This document shows positions 22,616-24,323 of a stretch of 24,323 nucleotides of DNA, piece by piece; position 1 is the stretch's first letter, and each line of letters opens with the position of its first letter. Position numbers and translations under genes: made by a program. The notes under the pieces are model-generated. The model worked only from the letters and a program-made list of their open reading frames with translations, ran no database searches and was not told the origin of the DNA. Source of the stretch: Methanosarcinaceae archaeon (GTDB lineage Archaea; Halobacteriota; Methanosarcinia; Methanosarcinales; Methanosarcinaceae); the NCBI GenBank assembly GCA_028690255.1, contig JAQVBP010000001.1:26181-50503 (forward strand), given 5' to 3'.

Positions 22616-22633
22616 AATTAATATATATTAATT
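22616..22633 (-). promoter_or_regulatory. Palindromic TATA box of the cbiA gene, leaderless start predicted
   Basis: AATTAATATATATTAATT is a perfect 18-bp palindrome centred about 26 bases from the ATG of the minus-strand gene. Archaeal transcription starts about 25 bases past the TATA box, so the mRNA should begin at or next to the ATG. The bases between (CCAATAATAGCAA on the minus strand) contain no ribosome-binding site. Confidence 0.55.
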
Positions 22634-23004
22634 CGGCTCCGCAGGAAAAGCAATTCCGGCAGGGAATTAAATTTAACATTGAATGTAAACATCGGTTCAG
22701 TGAGAAACACCGGACAAATGCCGCAGAGTTCGCTCCATCCGGGAATTCCGAAAAGAAAACTTAAAAAGTCAAAATGTTCAAAAATAACCTGGGGTCACTA
22801 CCAAATTAAATCCGGGGACAGGTATATATTCAGTTAGACATATCGCCAATATAGGAAACACTCACCGGTTAAAAACCCTCTCAGCTGGCAGATAAATTCC
22901 CTGAAGCCGGATGGCGGTTTCAATAATATAGGAATATTTATACTATTTCTGCGGCAGCATTTTATAATGGAAAGTAGGGTTGAATTACATTATTCATATA
23001 CCAC

Positions 23005-23066
23005 GTCAACTACCCCTGAGCTGAAGACTCAGGGCCCCCGCCTGCTGCGTTCTTATAAAAAATATA
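23005..23066 (+). mobile_element. IS200/IS605-like palindromic end, copy D, carrying a TATA box
   Basis: GTCAACTAC leads into hairpin CCCTGAG (23014-23020), loop CTGAAGA, CTCAGGG (23028-23034), then CCTGCTGCGTTCTTATAAAAAA. The hairpin and the CTGCTG/TTCTTATA tail match copies A and B. TTATAAAAAATATAA (about 23053-23067) is a strong TATA box about 60 bases before the moaA ATG, so the element tail probably forms the moaA promoter. No transposase is nearby. Confidence 0.62.
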
Positions 23067-23123
23067 ATTACAGGGACTTCTATTGTCCAGAGTAAAAACT
23101 AAGGAGTTTCCTGTTGAGGTTTT

Positions 23124-24176
23124 ATGAACCTGAAAAAAGCCGAAAAAAAGCCTGGGAATACGAGAAACATTCCGGGTCGGGAAGAAAATACAGAAAAAAT
23201 GGAACAAATGGAACAAATGGAACAAATTGAAAAAGCTCTTGTGGATCCCTACGGGCGCAGGGTAACAGGGCTTCGCATTTCCATCACTGAGAGGTGTAAC
23301 CTTTCCTGCATGTACTGCCACAACGAGGGGTCTGAGTGCTGTGTAAAGGGCCGAGGGGAAAATGAGATGCCCGCCGAACTGATCTGCAGCCTGGTGGCCA
23401 CGGCCGCTAAGTTCGGGGTCCGCAAGGTTAAGTTTTCGGGGGGGGAGCCCCTTTTCAGGAAGGACTTCGAGAAGATCCTGGCCTGTCTCCCGCCCTTAAA
23501 AGAGGTTTCGGCAACCACTAACGGGGTCCTGCTTGAAGCCCGGGCCGAGTCTCTGAAAGCCGCGGGGCTTGACAGGGTGAATGTGAGTCTTGACTCGCTT
23601 GATCCCGAAAAGTATGAGAAGATAACGGGCGCTCCTGCCGGGACTCTTGAAAGGGTGCTCAGGGGAATCAAACGTGCGGTGGAGGTCGGCCTGACCCCGG
23701 TAAAGCTCAATATGGTGCTTCTCAAGGGGGTGAATGACGGGGAAATCGATGCCATGATGGACTTTATCCGACCCTATAAAGGCCAGATAATCCTGCAGCT
23801 CATCGAGCTTATGGATATCGACCCCGCTCTCTCCCCCTACATGATCGATGCGGAAGCGGTTGAAAGGGGTCTTCGGGAAAGGGCAAGCGAGGTCAGGGTC
23901 CGGCACCTGCACCACCGGAAAAAGTACTTTATCGACGGGGTCGAGGTCGAGTTTGTGCAGCCCATGGACAACTCGGAGTTCTGTGCGAACTGCAGCAGGC
24001 TCAGGGTTACAGCTGACGGGAAACTCAAACCCTGTCTGCTTGTAAAGGGCAACCTTGTAGACACCCTCGGAGCAGAGGAGCCGGAAGAGATGGAAAAACT
24101 GCTCAGACTTGCGGTCAGCAGGCGAAAACCGTATTACTGCTCAGGCCTTTCGGCAGATGACAATGTCAGTAATTGA
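23124..24176 (+). CDS. moaA: GTP 3',8-cyclase MoaA (molybdopterin synthesis, radical SAM)
   Basis: First step of molybdopterin (or tungstopterin) synthesis: radical-SAM rearrangement of GTP. The 350 residues carry C58-xxx-C62-xx-C65 (TERCNLSCMYCHNEG) for the SAM cluster, KFSGGEPLFRKD (103-114), and VNVSLDSLD (152-160). The C-terminal GTP-side cluster has Cys287, Cys290 and Cys304 (FCANCSRLRVTADGKLKPC), with the two arginines of SRLRV. The first 37 residues, including three or four MEQ-type repeats, are not part of the usual family start near LVDPYGRRVTGLRIS. The C-terminus ends SGLSADDNVSN and lacks the Gly-Gly pair of bacterial MoaA. GAGGT lies three bases before the ATG. The last codons and stop are the founder unit of the 13-bp array downstream. 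Confidence 0.93.
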   Translation: MNLKKAEKKPGNTRNIPGREENTEKMEQMEQMEQIEKALVDPYGRRVTGLRISITERCNLSCMYCHNEGSECCVKGRGENEMPAELICSLVATAAKFGVRKVKFSGGEPLFRKDFEKILACLPPLKEVSATTNGVLLEARAESLKAAGLDRVNVSLDSLDPEKYEKITGAPAGTLERVLRGIKRAVEVGLTPVKLNMVLLKGVNDGEIDAMMDFIRPYKGQIILQLIELMDIDPALSPYMIDAEAVERGLRERASEVRVRHLHHRKKYFIDGVEVEFVQPMDNSEFCANCSRLRVTADGKLKPCLLVKGNLVDTLGAEEPEEMEKLLRLAVSRRKPYYCSGLSADDNVSN

Positions 24177-24242
24177 AGTCAGTAATTGAAGTCAGTAATT
24201 GAAGTCAGCAATTGAAGTCAGCAATTGAAGTCAGTAATTGAG
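24165..24242 (+). repeat. 13-bp array grown from the moaA stop codon
   Basis: Six tandem units GTCAGTAATTGAA start at 24165, 24178, 24191, 24204, 24217 and 24230. The first contains the last moaA codons Val-Ser-Asn and the TGA stop. Units four and five have GTCAGCAATTGAA. The last reads GTCAGTAATTGAG and runs directly into GAGGAGG, the ribosome-binding site of the next gene. Because 13 is not a multiple of three, stops recur in all frames. Confidence 0.92.
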
Positions 24243-24253
24243 GAGGAAAAGAA

Positions 24254-24323
24254 ATGAAAGTAGAACTGGTAATCGACGGCAGGAAAGTCCCGATGAACGA
24301 CTTCGTCAGCAAAGTTTTAACTA
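24254..24323 (+). CDS. Unidentified protein, N-terminal fragment (cut by window end)
   Basis: The start of a gene running off the right edge. ATG at 24254 has a strong ribosome-binding site, GGAGG, at 24242-24246 and gives MKVELVIDGRKVPMNDFVSK, then three more residues. The beginning looks like a small soluble beta-alpha domain, but 23 residues do not allow a family call. It lies 77 bases after moaA on the same strand, separated only by the 13-bp array, so the two are probably co-transcribed. Confidence 0.6.
   Translation, partial: MKVELVIDGRKVPMNDFVSKVLT

Larger units (their letters stand above)
22599..23123. other. Divergent cbiA/moaA spacer
   Basis: 525 bases with no convincing gene. Besides the cbiA promoter palindrome and the palindromic element at 23005-23066, it contains plus-strand TATA-like GGTATATATTC (about 22820-22830) and AATATTTATACTATT (about 22931-22945) with no frame following them, so a small transcript cannot be excluded. 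GAGGT at 23116-23120 and AAGGAG at 23101-23106 are candidate ribosome-binding sites for moaA. Confidence 0.4.

Noticed and set aside
22640..23000. Small protein or RNA gene in the cbiA/moaA spacer
   Set aside because: TATA-like sequences exist, but no frame with a ribosome-binding site and no stable or conserved fold could be recognised by eye.

Overview
The window looks like chromosomal DNA of a methanogenic archaeon, most likely a Methanosarcina or close relative. The evidence is archaeal-type information-processing genes (PCNA, primase large subunit PriL, transcription factor S), an archaeal ApgM phosphoglycerate mutase, the methanopterin enzyme MptD, paired DUF1890/DUF1894 proteins known from methanogens, an archaeosortase next to archaetidylserine genes, TATA-box promoters, frequent TTG/GTG starts, and long AT-rich spacers full of simple and tandem repeats. 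No rRNA, tRNA, CRISPR array, transposase or phage gene was seen.

Layout. 1-238: a copy of a short dispersed repeat, then a (GAAAAA)n tract. 239-1444(-): apgM. 1747-4196(+): lysC-purM operon. 4368-5197(-): DUF1890-DUF1894 pair, with a second DUF1894 paralogue at 5592-5894(+). 6038-9000(-): a GATase-like protein and two tandem paralogues carrying a ribbon-helix-helix N-terminus. 9345-9827(+): stand-alone ArcTGT-like C2/PUA protein, followed by a 14-bp minisatellite. 10206-11558(+): bactofilin-like beta-helix protein. 11918-14174(+): argD-hisC. 14291-14653(-): mptD. 15028-17183(-): artA-asd-pssA. 17733-18444(+): Nudix-tfs. 18851-20752(+): pcn-priL. 21279-22598(-): cbiA/cfbB. 23124-24176(+): moaA, then the start of a further gene at the right edge.

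Functionally the window mixes housekeeping operons: amino-acid synthesis (LysC, ArgD, HisC), purine synthesis (PurM), replication (PCNA, PriL), transcript cleavage (TFS) and cofactor synthesis (MptD, CbiA/CfbB, MoaA). The artA-asd-pssA cluster joins a protein-sorting transpeptidase to the enzymes that make archaetidylethanolamine, which fits lipid anchoring of surface proteins.

The most unusual signal is in the spacers. Three genes (the PUA gene, the GATase-like gene and moaA) are each followed by a tandem array whose first unit is the gene's own last codons plus its TGA stop, so the gene terminus has been copied many times downstream. Separately, four copies of an IS200/IS605-like palindrome (CCCCTGAG-loop-CTCAGGGG type) lie between genes. 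Three share a tail containing a TATA-like element, and two of those sit where they could supply the promoter of the next gene. The paired RHH proteins, each with an internally duplicated unknown domain, are the least explained genes.
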